Of a stretch of 58,545 bases of DNA, positions 37,695 to 46,846 are shown piece by piece (position 1 is the stretch's first letter; every line of letters starts with the position of its first letter). The notes under the pieces were generated by a model that searched no databases, had not been told where the DNA came from, and was given only the letters and a program-made list of their open reading frames with translations. The position numbers and the translations under genes are program-made. Source of the stretch: Neolewinella antarctica (lineage in GTDB: Bacteria > Bacteroidota > Bacteroidia > Chitinophagales > Saprospiraceae); the NCBI RefSeq assembly GCF_011927835.1, contig NZ_JAATJH010000009.1:79264-137808 (forward strand), written 5' to 3'.

Positions 37695-38003
37695 TTAGTA
37701 ATCGTACCGAAACCACATCAAAATCCCCCCAAAAGCCGTGATCAAGGCCATTAGCACCGTCGTCATCTTGATGCTCAGCTGCAAGTAGCGACTAAAGTTG
37801 CGGATACTCTCCGCCTGCCCCGGGTAGGTCGGCACGATCTCGTCCTCGACCCGCGCCGTGCTGAAGATCTGCCCTGGCGTAAAGTCTACGCGATTCTGCA
37901 CCAGCACCCGGTAGGCCCGGAGCACCTTCGCGCGGAAGTAGATGTTCACCGCCAGCATGGCGACGAAGAGTACGCAAACGATGGTCAGGAGTAAGGTCTG
38001 CAT
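37695..38003 (-). CDS. Small two-helix membrane protein
   Basis: From ATG 38003 the product is 102 residues, with an N-terminal membrane helix (LLLTIVCVLFVAMLAVNIYF). A polar middle segment (about 25-68) follows, then a second membrane helix near the C-terminus (MTTVLMALITAFGGILMWF). A longer frame to 38099 places a polar stretch ahead of the helix and was not used. No family is recognised. It sits upstream of gnd on the same strand with a hairpin repeat between them, so co-transcription is doubtful. Confidence 0.65.
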   Translation of the reverse strand: MQTLLLTIVCVLFVAMLAVNIYFRAKVLRAYRVLVQNRVDFTPGQIFSTARVEDEIVPTYPGQAESIRNFSRYLQLSIKMTTVLMALITAFGGILMWFRYDY

Positions 38004-38345
38004 GGCTGGTCGGGCGCTTGGTGAGCTTACTGAACGCACGACCGGTGCGTGTGGCGTAATGAGTAGGTAGATTTTGGCGGCCGGTGGGCGCTTATTCATT
38101 ATATCCGGATAGCTATTTTTGCGCGGCCGCCGGATGCCGGGTGAATTGGGAAAGGAGCAGCGCGTATTTGGTCACCAAGTCATGAGCTCGGTAATCCCAG
38201 AACATTGCTTTGCTAAAAAAAACCTTGCACCTCGCGGCCGCGCCCGATCCCGCAGAGCTAGCCACCAGCCCCCACGGCGTTTGCATATTTTGACCGACCT
38301 TGCCGTTATACGATAGCACTTTTTATTTTTCTTTCACCCACGCGC
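38004..38345. other. Divergent intergenic region
   Basis: 342 bp between divergent genes. It contains one GC-rich motif copy (38226-38244); no promoter could be assigned with confidence. Confidence 0.5.
38226..38244 (-). repeat. Dispersed GC-rich motif, copy 10
   Basis: The plus strand reads TGCACCTCGCGGCCGCGCC, a 19-nt variant with one inserted base. Confidence 0.65.
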
Positions 38346-41003
38346 ATGCGGCTGATTTTTTTCCTCTTTTTACTCCCTATTTCCTGCGCCCTCACCGCCC
38401 AGACGCTGCGGGTGGATGACGATTACGCCGCCGAACGCCTCGTCCGGGAAGTCTTCGTTTCCGGCCAGTGCGAGTCGATCACCAACGTCGAGCGCATCGG
38501 CAATAATCCCGCCGCCATCGGCTTTTTCGACGGCGGGGAAAGTAGCGTCGGCTTCGATAAAGGAATCATCATTTCCACGGGCAAAGCCAGCTCCGCCCCC
38601 GGCCCGAACACGGCTTCCGACGTCGGCTTCCGCTTCGACGAAGACTACACAATCGACGAAGACCTGGGCTTCGTCTCGACCGAAACGACCTTCGACCGGG
38701 CCGGCATCGAGTTCGATTTCGTCCCCCTTTCCCCCGTCGTTACTTTCCGCTACGTGTTCGCTTCGGAAGAATACTGCGATTTTGTGGGCCGGGCCTTCAA
38801 TGATCTTTTCGGGTTTTTCGTCAGCGGGCCCGGCATCAACGGCCCCTTCAACAAGCGGGCGATCAACCTCGCCACGATTCCCGGAACCGATGACCTGGTA
38901 TCCATCAACACCGTAAATTTTCGGGACAATAAAGATTTCTACCTCGACAATGAATTCCCCTCCGTTCGTAATTCCCGCAACTGCGGCGGCACCTCCAGCG
39001 TCGGGCCACGCTTCAGCCTAATCGAATACGACGGCCAGACCGTCATCCTCACCGCGACGGTGGAACTGCAAGTCTGCGAAACCTACCACCTGCGCATGGT
39101 CATCGCGGACGTGCAGGACGGTAAGTGGGATTCCGCCGTCTTCCTGGAAGCCGGAAGTTTTAACGTCGGCGGCAGCGTCAGCCTGGAAAACGAAGCCGGT
39201 GACGCCGAACCGATCGTCGTCTACGAAGGTTGCGCGCCAGCCAACGTGCGCGTCCAGCGCGGCGCGGACAGTGACGCCCGCTTCGCTCAGACGATTGCCT
39301 ACCGCATCGACACCCGTTCCGGGGCCACCCCGGGCGTCGATTTTACCACCGGCGACGGCACGATCACCATTCCCGCCGGGGAGGATTTTGCGCTTCTCCC
39401 GGTCACCGCCCTGGCGGATGATCGAACGGAGGGACCGGAACGCGTCTTCCTGATTCTGGACGTCCCCTGCGCCTGCTACTCGGATTCCGTAGAAATCGTC
39501 ATCACGGAACCGGGTGAACTGGTCATTGAGGCCCGGGAAGCTTTCTACTGCCCCGGCCAGGACCTACGTCTTGACGCACGGCCCACGGGCGGGGCGGAGC
39601 CCTACGCGTACCGGTGGAGTTTTGGCTCCGTAGACGCCCGGCCCTCGCTCTCCGCCCCGCTCCCGCCGTCCGTTAGCGTTACGGTGACGGATGCCTGCGG
39701 GCAGGTGGCGACCGGTGACCTGGACATTACGGCCGTGCCGCCGCCCGCGGTGACTGCGCCGGCCCAGGATTTGCGTGGCTGCCGCGACGACGAGCTGAAC
39801 CTGGAGCTTTTTCTGGTGGGCCAGCCTCCCTTTACGCTCTCCTACACGGTCGACGGCGGGGCCGCAGCGGAATACCAGTTTTTGGAAGACTCCTTACAAC
39901 GCTGGCCGCTCACTCAGGGGGGAGACTACCGGCTCGTGGAAATAAGGGACGCCGCCTGCGCCACCGCCCTCGATACTACGTTTCGGGTGACGATCTATGA
40001 GCCTTCGATCACGTCCACCGTCACGCCTCCGAGTTGCGTGGGCGTGGGGGACGGGTTCATCACGGTGGCGCATTCACCGACCGTCGGCCCTTACACTTAC
40101 GAATTTGCCGGGTTACCAACGACCGACCTTACTTACGGAAACCTGGGGGCGGGAACGTACGGCGTCCGCGTGACGGATGCGCTCGGTTGCACCAGTTACC
40201 GGGACATTATTCTGCAGGACCCGGATTCAATTACTACGCCGGTAATCGACTGTGAAGACCTACGGAATGGGCCCTTACGCCCGACGGCCCTCGGTGGCGT
40301 GGCACCCTACACGTACAGCACGGACGGCCGAAATTACTTCGACGAAGCGGGCTTCGACCTGCTGCAGACGGGCGATACGTACACCCTCTACGTGCGGGAT
40401 GCGGTAGGTTGTGAGGTGGTCGAGCCCGATTTTTTCTGGCCGGCGACGCACCAGGGAATGGCTCGTTTACCGAATCTCATCTTTCAGGAGCTGGGCGGGA
40501 GCGTCTGGGTGCGACCAGAATACCTCGTTCCGCCGGAGCAAATAGGCGATTACCTGTGGTTACCCCGGGATGTCTTCGACTGCACGGATTGCCCGGAAAC
40601 GACGGTGGCCGTACCGAAGAGCCAGACGATCAGCGTGGTGGTGGAGGATATTTACGGTTGCCGGGATAGCGTCGTGACGGAGGTGATTGTCGACAACCAG
40701 GTGCCGGTCTACGTGCCGACGGCCTTTTCACCGAACGGCGACGGGACGAACGACGTCCTGACCGTTTTCGCTAACCCGGCGCAAATTCGGGAGGTAATTA
40801 GCTTCGAGGTGTACACCCGTTGGGGCGGGCTCGTCTGGCAAGATAACAACTACGCACCGACCGACGCCGGCCGGGGTTGGGACGGATTGGTCGGCGGCCG
40901 GCCGGCCAGTAAGGGCACCTACGTCTGGGTAGCGCGGGTACTACTGACGAGCGACGAGGTGCAAACGAAAAGAGGCACGGTGGTACTGATGAACGGAAGT
41001 TAA
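38346..41003 (+). CDS. Choice-of-anchor L surface protein with type B T9SS sorting domain
   Basis: An exported 885-residue adhesin-like or structural surface protein. A signal peptide (to about 19, SCALTAQ) precedes a choice-of-anchor L domain (about 25-285; FVSGQCESITNVERIGN, FRYVFASEEYCDFVG). A Calx-beta-like region (about 285-390; GVDFTTGDGTITIPAGED) and several Ig-like/SprB-type repeats (about 395-690) follow. The C-terminal gliding-motility-associated domain (about 795-885; VPTAFSPNGDGTNDVLTVF) marks type B T9SS export. These proteins are often multimeric or linked to SprF-like porins, but no such partner is next to this gene. Ligand unknown. Confidence 0.9.
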   Translation: MRLIFFLFLLPISCALTAQTLRVDDDYAAERLVREVFVSGQCESITNVERIGNNPAAIGFFDGGESSVGFDKGIIISTGKASSAPGPNTASDVGFRFDEDYTIDEDLGFVSTETTFDRAGIEFDFVPLSPVVTFRYVFASEEYCDFVGRAFNDLFGFFVSGPGINGPFNKRAINLATIPGTDDLVSINTVNFRDNKDFYLDNEFPSVRNSRNCGGTSSVGPRFSLIEYDGQTVILTATVELQVCETYHLRMVIADVQDGKWDSAVFLEAGSFNVGGSVSLENEAGDAEPIVVYEGCAPANVRVQRGADSDARFAQTIAYRIDTRSGATPGVDFTTGDGTITIPAGEDFALLPVTALADDRTEGPERVFLILDVPCACYSDSVEIVITEPGELVIEAREAFYCPGQDLRLDARPTGGAEPYAYRWSFGSVDARPSLSAPLPPSVSVTVTDACGQVATGDLDITAVPPPAVTAPAQDLRGCRDDELNLELFLVGQPPFTLSYTVDGGAAAEYQFLEDSLQRWPLTQGGDYRLVEIRDAACATALDTTFRVTIYEPSITSTVTPPSCVGVGDGFITVAHSPTVGPYTYEFAGLPTTDLTYGNLGAGTYGVRVTDALGCTSYRDIILQDPDSITTPVIDCEDLRNGPLRPTALGGVAPYTYSTDGRNYFDEAGFDLLQTGDTYTLYVRDAVGCEVVEPDFFWPATHQGMARLPNLIFQELGGSVWVRPEYLVPPEQIGDYLWLPRDVFDCTDCPETTVAVPKSQTISVVVEDIYGCRDSVVTEVIVDNQVPVYVPTAFSPNGDGTNDVLTVFANPAQIREVISFEVYTRWGGLVWQDNNYAPTDAGRGWDGLVGGRPASKGTYVWVARVLLTSDEVQTKRGTVVLMNGS

Positions 41004-41101
41004 ACCCCCGTGGCCCCAAAACTTAGCTCACCTAACGCCGTGATTACTTTACCTTCGCGTAGCCCGCTCACGGTGCTTTCCCTCTCACCCCGCCGCCCCG
41101 C

Positions 41102-42514
41102 ATGGAATCTTTACGCGACATTGAATTCGACCTGGCCGGTTTTCCGGTGACGCTTTACGACCTAGCACTAATCGGGTTGACGGCCGTCGGCCTGTACCTC
41201 GTGGGGTATTTACTGAACGAGCAACTGTTCAAGTGGTACTACAACCGGGAAGTAACGACGGACCAAAATAAGAACCGGACGCGGCGCGTGGTTCGTTTCG
41301 TGCTGGTCAGCCTTTTCGTGATTGCCGTCCTCCGCCGGTTGGGGATCGATTACACTTTTTTTGACGACGGTATTCAGCAAGCGGCGACGGACGATGGACC
41401 ACCGGTGTACCTGACGATTCGCATTTCCACCTTCGTCAAAGCCCTGGCGGCCTTCATCATCGCCAACGTACTGGACTTGCTGCTGGAGGAGGTGCTCGTG
41501 CAGAGCTACTATAATAGAATTGCGAAAGACGGCCAGGAAACCGATGCCGGCACGGACCACGAAGGGGTGGCGGATAGCTTTTCTTCGCTACGTCCACTTT
41601 TGTACACGATCGCGCTCGGTTACATTGCTATCGATACGGGAATTGCCGCCTATTCTCTACATAATTTCACTGACGGACGGGGCGTCACCGGGCAAATCAC
41701 CATCGGGACCATTCTGAAAGCAGCTGCCATCTTTTTTGCCGTCCGGCTGGGCTTAAAAGTGCTGACGGGCTTCATCCTGCGTAATTATTACACCCGCAGC
41801 AAAATCGATTCCGGTAGTCAGTTCGCCATCAACCGGTTGCTGACCTACTTTATCTACTTCATCGGCGTGTTGCTGATCATCCAGGCGATGGGTTTTAACC
41901 TGCTGGTCATCTGGACGGGCGCGGCGGCGCTATTGGTTGGTATCGGTATCGGTCTGCAGCAGACTTTCAACGACCTTATCTGCGGGGTCATCATTCTTTT
42001 CGAGCGGTCGGTTAAAGTCGGGGACGTGGTGGAACTGTCGGGTCACCAGGTCGGTACCGTGCGTAAAGTCGGCGCGCGGACGAGCGTGCTGGAAACTCGG
42101 GACGATATCATCATTTTCGTTCCTAACTCCAAGCTGATCGGTGAGAACGTAACGAACTGGAGCCAGGTCTCACGAATCGCCAGGTTCCACGTAAAAGTGG
42201 GCGTAGCCTACGGGTCCGACACGACCCTGGTGAAAGAAATTTTGCTGCAAGTCGCGGACGACCACCCCCGCATCCTCAAAACCCCCAAACCCATCGTGCT
42301 CTTCCTGGATTTTGGCGATAGCTCACTGGATTTCGACCTGCTTTTCTACTCCCGGGATTTCATCAGGATTGAAGGCGTCAAATCGGAGATCCGCTTCGCC
42401 ATCGACGATGCTTTCCGCGCCAAAGGGGTGGAAGTGCCGTTCCCGCAGCGGGATCTTTGGGTCAAGGGTCTGCCGGCTGGGTTGCTTGAGCGTGTTGCTA
42501 AGGAGGAAGAGTAA
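41102..42514 (+). CDS. MscS-family mechanosensitive ion channel
   Basis: The 470-residue inner-membrane channel has additional N-terminal membrane helices (about five in total). The conserved MscS core follows: pore helix (LLVIWTGAAALLVGIGIGLQ), beta domain (FERSVKVGDVVELSGHQVGTV, VPNSKLIGENVTNWSQ) and C-terminal alpha/beta domain ending GVEVPFPQRDLWVKG. The PFPQ sequence near the end is a family hallmark. It probably contributes to osmotic protection along with MscL (251-709). A TACCTTCG sequence 45 bp upstream is a weak promoter candidate. The downstream gap holds CCACAGAC-type repeats. Confidence 0.94.
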   Translation: MESLRDIEFDLAGFPVTLYDLALIGLTAVGLYLVGYLLNEQLFKWYYNREVTTDQNKNRTRRVVRFVLVSLFVIAVLRRLGIDYTFFDDGIQQAATDDGPPVYLTIRISTFVKALAAFIIANVLDLLLEEVLVQSYYNRIAKDGQETDAGTDHEGVADSFSSLRPLLYTIALGYIAIDTGIAAYSLHNFTDGRGVTGQITIGTILKAAAIFFAVRLGLKVLTGFILRNYYTRSKIDSGSQFAINRLLTYFIYFIGVLLIIQAMGFNLLVIWTGAAALLVGIGIGLQQTFNDLICGVIILFERSVKVGDVVELSGHQVGTVRKVGARTSVLETRDDIIIFVPNSKLIGENVTNWSQVSRIARFHVKVGVAYGSDTTLVKEILLQVADDHPRILKTPKPIVLFLDFGDSSLDFDLLFYSRDFIRIEGVKSEIRFAIDDAFRAKGVEVPFPQRDLWVKGLPAGLLERVAKEEE

Positions 42515-42516
42515 AC

Positions 42517-42635
42517 GGTCTGAAGTTTATGGTCTGTGGTCTGACGACATTGAGAAATTCATCACGCTTACCAGACTACCTAACCATCAGGTCACTAGAT
42601 AAGGCCCCAGACCATGGACCTAGACCAAAGACCCC
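42517..42635. repeat. Inverted CCACAGAC-type repeats
   Basis: GGTCTGAAGTTTATGGTCTG and following bases (42517-42544) face CCAGACCATGGACC and following bases (42605-42635). The second half lies in gene sense just ahead of the start at 42661. Confidence 0.6.
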
Positions 42636-42646
42636 AGGCCAAACAC

Positions 42647-42654
42647 TATCTTTG
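42647..42654 (+). promoter_or_regulatory. Candidate -7 element, possible leaderless start
   Basis: TATCTTTG matches TAnnTTTG and ends 6 bp before the ATG at 42661. A transcript starting about 7 nt downstream would begin at or next to the start codon. No -33 TTG is seen. Confidence 0.5.
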
Positions 42655-42660
42655 CCCCCC

Positions 42661-43911
42661 ATGATCGAAGAATTCGAACGGACCAAAAAGCTCGAACGGG
42701 AACTGCACTTACGACAACTCCAGGTGAGGCGGCTGTTACAGATGACGCAGGCGATCAACAACAACGTCGCGGCCGAAGACCTTTTCGGGATGTACCGCGG
42801 CTTCTTGCGCAACGAACTCGGCGTCCACCGAATGGCCCTCTTCGTACGCGACGACGTGGATGACAACCAGTGGAACCTGGCGACCAACATCGGGTTGGGG
42901 GGGATTGACGTACCGACCGAAGACATGGGAGCCACCCTGAGTGCTTACACCCGGTCCGGCCTGCTTCAAGGCAAGTCCCACCCGTTTCTGCACAACTTCG
43001 TACACATTGTCCCCGTGCTCCACAAAGAGCGGCCGATCGCCTACATTTTGGTGGGGACTTTCGAGGAAGACGAAGACATGTTCGAGCGCATTCAGATCAT
43101 CACGACGATCACGAACGTCATCGCGGTGGCCATCGAAAACAAGCGCCTTTTTCGCCGCCAGATCGAGCAGGAACGCCTGGAAGCCGACCTGGACCTGGGG
43201 GCGAAGGTGCAGCAAATGCTGATTCCGGCCAGCTTTCCCGTGCGGGAGGAGTACGAGATCAGCACGATCTATAAGCCAAAACTCGGGGTAGGGGGGGATT
43301 ATCTCGACTACACGGAGTTCGAGGACGAAGACACGCTGGTTTTCTGCATCGGAGACTTTACCGGAAAGGGCGTCAGCGCGGCGCTGCTGATGGCCAACTT
43401 TCAGGCCAACTTCCACACCCTAATCAACAAACGTAGGAATCTGTATGACTTTGTCCGCGAGATCAACTCGGCCGTGTACCGAATCACGAACGGAGAACGG
43501 TTCGTCACCTTTTTCGTGGCGGAGTACAACCGCAAGGACAACACCCTCAGCTACGTCAACGCCGGTCACCCGCCGGCCATCCTGGTGTCCGAAAACGGCA
43601 TCCAGCTACTCGACAAGGGCACGCTCGTGCTGGGCTCCATTGACGAACTACCGATGCTGGAGGTCGGAAAGGTGCAACTGCCCCAACAGTCTCTCATTGT
43701 CACTTACACCGACGGGCTGACCGACTTACAAAACCCGGCCGGCGAAACGCTGGAGGAGCCACTGCTCCACGACTTTTGTCGCCGCCAGCATGGCCTTTCC
43801 GCCAAGAACTTCAACGACCGGCTGCGGCGCTGGTTGGACGAGTTTCGGCAGGGGACGGAGTACCCGGATGATTTGACGGTGTTGACTTGTCGGATTTTTC
43901 ATGATTCTTAG
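42661..43911 (+). CDS. GAF domain and SpoIIE/PP2C-type serine phosphatase
   Basis: Proteins of this type dephosphorylate anti-sigma-factor antagonists or other STAS-like regulators in response to a GAF-sensed signal. From ATG 42661 the protein has 416 residues: an N-terminal coiled coil (1-30), a GAF domain (about 35-165), a linker helix and a SpoIIE domain (about 195-416). Metal-binding aspartates lie in GGDYLDY (D213) and GDFTGKG (D232), with YTDGLTD further on; the NAGHPPAIL motif is also typical. The frame upstream of 42661 covers repeat sequence and was excluded. No sigma-factor or STAS gene is adjacent, so the target is unknown. Confidence 0.92.
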   Translation: MIEEFERTKKLERELHLRQLQVRRLLQMTQAINNNVAAEDLFGMYRGFLRNELGVHRMALFVRDDVDDNQWNLATNIGLGGIDVPTEDMGATLSAYTRSGLLQGKSHPFLHNFVHIVPVLHKERPIAYILVGTFEEDEDMFERIQIITTITNVIAVAIENKRLFRRQIEQERLEADLDLGAKVQQMLIPASFPVREEYEISTIYKPKLGVGGDYLDYTEFEDEDTLVFCIGDFTGKGVSAALLMANFQANFHTLINKRRNLYDFVREINSAVYRITNGERFVTFFVAEYNRKDNTLSYVNAGHPPAILVSENGIQLLDKGTLVLGSIDELPMLEVGKVQLPQQSLIVTYTDGLTDLQNPAGETLEEPLLHDFCRRQHGLSAKNFNDRLRRWLDEFRQGTEYPDDLTVLTCRIFHDS

Positions 43912-43984
43912 CGTCGCCGGCGAGCACCCGTAACACCGCCAAAGGTTAAACGAAAAGCCCCCCCAAACGTTACCACCCCACAAG

Positions 43985-44866
43985 ATGAAAGATAAGAATC
44001 TCGCAGCGGTAATGGCTTTTTTTGGTGGGTGGATCGGCCTCCACCGCTTCTACCTGGGGCAGGTCGGGTTAGCCTTTCTGTACTTCATTCCTTTCCTGGG
44101 CGGTTTGCTCGGGATGATCGACGCTATATCCTTTCTCACGATGAGTCAGGATCAGTTTGACCTGAAGTACAACCAGGACCAGTACCGCCCCGTCACCAAC
44201 CAGAACGCCTACCAGGGCCAGCAGGAAGCGCCGCGCAACGACCGCGAACGCCGCTACCAAGAACGGCAACGCCAGCGAGAGTTGCGGGAGCGCGACCGTC
44301 GGCAAAAGCAACAGTACGGCAGCCGCCGCCAACCTTCGCCGGAACGGTCCGCCACGACGCACTCCACGCCGCCAGCTCACCAATTTCCCGCCGGGACGGC
44401 CGAGCGGAAGGCGGGCTTGCGGTATTTCAAAGATTTTGAATACGACCGCGCCATCGTTGCCTTTAAAAAAGCAACGGAGCTGAACCCACGCGACGTGGCG
44501 TCCCACTTTAACCTCGCGGCCTCTTACTCCTGCGAAGAAGAAGCGGATAAAGCTTTTTACCATCTCGACCGCGCCGTTGGCCTCGGGTTCGAGGATTTTG
44601 AGCGTATCCGGGCCCACGATAGCTTCGCTTACCTGCGCGTTCAGCCCACTTTCGCTGATTTTGCCGAGAATGGTTTCCGCCTCGCGCCCGACCGTGCCGA
44701 AGAAGAACAACAGATGGCTAACCCCATCGCCGAAGAAGAGATGGTGCAGTTGCCCGAAATCAACGACGACCTGCTCGACCAACTCCAACGCCTGGCGACG
44801 CTCAAGGAAAAAGGCCTGTTGACGGAGGTTGAGTTTACCACCCAGAAGCAGCGGCTACTGGGCTAA
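43985..44866 (+). CDS. TM2-TPR-SHOCT domain protein
   Basis: The 293-residue protein has a TM2 domain at its N-terminus (about 5-55; MAFFGGWIGLHRFYLGQVG, two helices around a short turn). A highly charged Arg/Gln/Glu coiled segment (about 70-135) follows. One or two TPR units come next (about 138-205; GLRYFKDFEYDRAIVAFKKA). The C-terminal SHOCT-like helix pair (LLDQLQRLATLKEKGLLTEVEF) ends the protein. TM2 and SHOCT are common in Bacteroidota membrane proteins of unknown role. The next gene's frame overlaps its end, but a later start there is more likely. Confidence 0.85.
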   Translation: MKDKNLAAVMAFFGGWIGLHRFYLGQVGLAFLYFIPFLGGLLGMIDAISFLTMSQDQFDLKYNQDQYRPVTNQNAYQGQQEAPRNDRERRYQERQRQRELRERDRRQKQQYGSRRQPSPERSATTHSTPPAHQFPAGTAERKAGLRYFKDFEYDRAIVAFKKATELNPRDVASHFNLAASYSCEEEADKAFYHLDRAVGLGFEDFERIRAHDSFAYLRVQPTFADFAENGFRLAPDRAEEEQQMANPIAEEEMVQLPEINDDLLDQLQRLATLKEKGLLTEVEFTTQKQRLLG

Positions 44867-44933
44867 TCCCGGCCCGCCCCTTATTTCGTACTTAATTTCT
44901 CCTACGCCCCCCCCGCCCCACAAGACCACTATT

Positions 44934-45593
44934 TTGACCGCCGACTCCCTCATTACCGACATCATCGTTCCCCTGCAGCCCTCCGACACCGGAGACGACG
45001 CGCTGCGGGTCATGAACGACTTTTACCTCCGCCACCTGCCCGTCGTCAAGGACGGTGAGTTGGTCGCCGTTGTCTCCGAAGACGACGTGCTGGAGGGTGA
45101 CCCCTTGGAAACCGTGGAGAATTATCGCCTGCCGCTGCAGCCGCCATCCGTTTTTCCGGACGACCACGTGTACGACGTGATGAAGTTTATCGTGCAGTAT
45201 AAATTGACGATGGTCCCCGTCGTCGCGCACGATGGCCAGTACATCGGCATGATCACCAACGAGGATTTGCTCAAGTTCTTCGCCGAGACTTCCTCCTTTC
45301 GCGACCCAGGCTCCATCGTGATCCTCGAAATGGGGCGCCACGATTACAGCCTCTCCGAAATTGCCCGCATCGTCGAAAGCGAAGGGGCAATTATTCTCAG
45401 CAGTTTCATCCGGACGTTCGACAACACGGCGCGCATCGAAGTCACCGTCAAGATCAACAACCAGAGCATCGCCGCCACGCTCGCTACTTTCGAGCGGTAC
45501 AATTACAACGTCAAGGCCAGCTTCAACGAGAAGCAGTTGCAGGATACTTTGCGGGAGCGGTACGATAGTTTGATGAATTATTTAAACGTGTAG
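44934..45593 (+). CDS. Tandem CBS-domain (AcuB-like) protein
   Basis: The protein of about 219 residues has two CBS domains (SLITDIIVPLQPSDTGDDAL through NEDLLKFF, about 1-125). An ACT-like C-terminal domain follows (about 135-205; GSIVILEMGRHDYSLSEIAR). CBS pairs bind adenine nucleotides and regulate partner proteins; the AcuB-like layout is recognised but its role is undefined. No ATG precedes the first CBS strand. TTG 44934 is the most plausible start, while the frame extends back to 44829 inside the preceding gene through a low-complexity Pro-rich stretch. Start confidence is low; domain call is strong. Confidence 0.78.
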   Translation: MTADSLITDIIVPLQPSDTGDDALRVMNDFYLRHLPVVKDGELVAVVSEDDVLEGDPLETVENYRLPLQPPSVFPDDHVYDVMKFIVQYKLTMVPVVAHDGQYIGMITNEDLLKFFAETSSFRDPGSIVILEMGRHDYSLSEIARIVESEGAIILSSFIRTFDNTARIEVTVKINNQSIAATLATFERYNYNVKASFNEKQLQDTLRERYDSLMNYLNV

Positions 45594-45610
45594 TGGATAT
45601 TGTGGGGATT

Positions 45611-45628
45611 GGCGCGGTCGCGGGTGCA
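45611..45628 (+). repeat. Dispersed 18-bp GC-rich motif, copy 11
   Basis: GGCGCGGTCGCGGGTGCA, a full consensus match, lies 17 bp past the stop of the CBS gene in the same sense. Confidence 0.75.
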
Positions 45629-45689
45629 AGGCCATTAGGTTGAGGGGATAGCTGCGCTGCTGACTGCGGCGGTCTAGCCCGAACGCCTA

Positions 45690-45819
45690 TGTGGTAGCGC
45701 TACCACACCCCCGATAACTAGCGGGTCGGGTGCTGAGTCACTAGGTCGAGGGCTTCCAGCCCGAACGCTCGTGCGGTAGCGCTACCGCTGTTGCATTCGG
45801 GCTAGAAGCCCTCAACCTA
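45690..45819. repeat. GGTAGCGCTACC-core hairpin element (double)
   Basis: A short palindrome TGTGGTAGCGCTACCACA (45690-45707) is followed by a near-complete hairpin (45742-45819) centred on GCGGTAGCGCTACCGC. Its outer arms read GAGGGCTTCCAGCCCGAACG and the complement. Sequence is shared with the hairpin at 52270-52347. Confidence 0.85.
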
Positions 45820-45838
45820 CAACCATCAACCGAATACC

Positions 45839-45846
45839 TACCTTTA
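45839..45846 (+). promoter_or_regulatory. Candidate -7 element, possible leaderless start
   Basis: TACCTTTA resembles TAnnTTTG and ends 4 bp before the ATG at 45851. No -33 TTG is seen at the expected distance. Confidence 0.4.
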
Positions 45847-45850
45847 CCCC

Positions 45851-46060
45851 ATGGATTTCCTCATCACCATCGCCCTTATCTACTTCGCCTACCGCGGCTA
45901 CCAGTGGTACCAAGCCACGCAGGCCCAGGTCAAATCCGGCGGCCAGCAGCCCCCCGAGGTTGATGCGGACTTTGACTTCGACAGCCCCACCCGGCCACAA
46001 CCGGGAGACGAGAATGATTACATCGATTACGAAGAAATCAAAAGCAACAGCGAGTCGTGA
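45851..46060 (+). CDS. Small membrane-anchored protein, DUF4834-like
   Basis: The 69-residue protein has one N-terminal membrane helix (FLITIALIYFAYRGYQWY). A flexible Gln/Pro/Asp-rich segment follows, and a C-terminal DYIDYEEIKS motif is the hallmark of small Bacteroidota proteins annotated as DUF4834. Function unknown. Start is the only ATG ahead of the membrane helix, 5 bp after a promoter-like TACCTTTA. The match is by pattern and short, so family assignment is moderate. Confidence 0.72.
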   Translation: MDFLITIALIYFAYRGYQWYQATQAQVKSGGQQPPEVDADFDFDSPTRPQPGDENDYIDYEEIKSNSES

Positions 46061-46138
46061 GCGGTAACGGACCGTCTAATAATCGCCCCGCGTAAGTTCC
46101 CCCCCCCGCAACGTACAGCGCGCAACCAAAATAATTAA

Positions 46139-46831
46139 ATGCCCACTACCCCCCGCTTCCCCGGCCGCATCAGCGATTGGATCCTCCACAAGGACAATCA
46201 GGTCATCGCCTTCAACAAACCCGCCGGCCTGAACGTCCAGCCCGACAAGACCGGCGACCAGAGCCTACTCGGCATGGGCGCCGCTTACGCCCGCCACGAT
46301 CTTTACTTGATCCACCGGCTCGACCGGCCCGTTTCCGGCGTGGTGGTGCTCGGGCAGAAGCCCAGTGCCCAGACTGCACTGACGAAGCAGCTACAGAAGG
46401 GTAGTGTGGAGAAGATTTACCTAGCCGTCGTAGCCGACCGCCCGGAAGCAGACGAGGCCGAACTGGTGCACCATCTTTCCAACGCACCCGGCAACCGCTC
46501 CGCCGCTAGTTTGGAGCCGGGCACCAACTCCCGCGAAGCCCGCCTCAGTTATCGCTACCTGGGTTCCAGCGATCGGTACCACCTGCTCGAAGTAAAACTC
46601 AAGACGGGGCGAAAGCACCAGATTCGTAGCCAACTGGCCGCCATCGGTAGCCCGATCCGGGGGGACAAGAAATACGGCTTTAAACGCAGTAACGAGGACG
46701 GCACGATCGACCTCCACGGGGCCTCCTTCAGCTACGACCACCCCGTTACTGGCGAGCGAGTGACGCACACCGCGCCCGCGCCCGCTACCCCCGTGTGGGA
46801 AGCCTTTCAGTCCATCCTCGTTGACAAATAA
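46139..46831 (+). CDS. RluA-family pseudouridine synthase
   Basis: It isomerises specific uridines in rRNA or tRNA to pseudouridine. The 230-residue protein has the catalytic motif HRLDRPVSGVV with aspartate D62. NKPAGLNVQP, KIYLAVV and the C-terminal LKTGRKHQIRSQLA and GDKKYGF motifs are also present. No S4 RNA-binding domain is found at the N-terminus, so it is a short form (RluA-like rather than RluC/D-like). It lies 15 bp ahead of rsmG, so the two RNA-modification genes probably form an operon. Confidence 0.92.
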   Translation: MPTTPRFPGRISDWILHKDNQVIAFNKPAGLNVQPDKTGDQSLLGMGAAYARHDLYLIHRLDRPVSGVVVLGQKPSAQTALTKQLQKGSVEKIYLAVVADRPEADEAELVHHLSNAPGNRSAASLEPGTNSREARLSYRYLGSSDRYHLLEVKLKTGRKHQIRSQLAAIGSPIRGDKKYGFKRSNEDGTIDLHGASFSYDHPVTGERVTHTAPAPATPVWEAFQSILVDK

Positions 46832-46846
46832 CTAAGCCCTCCACCG

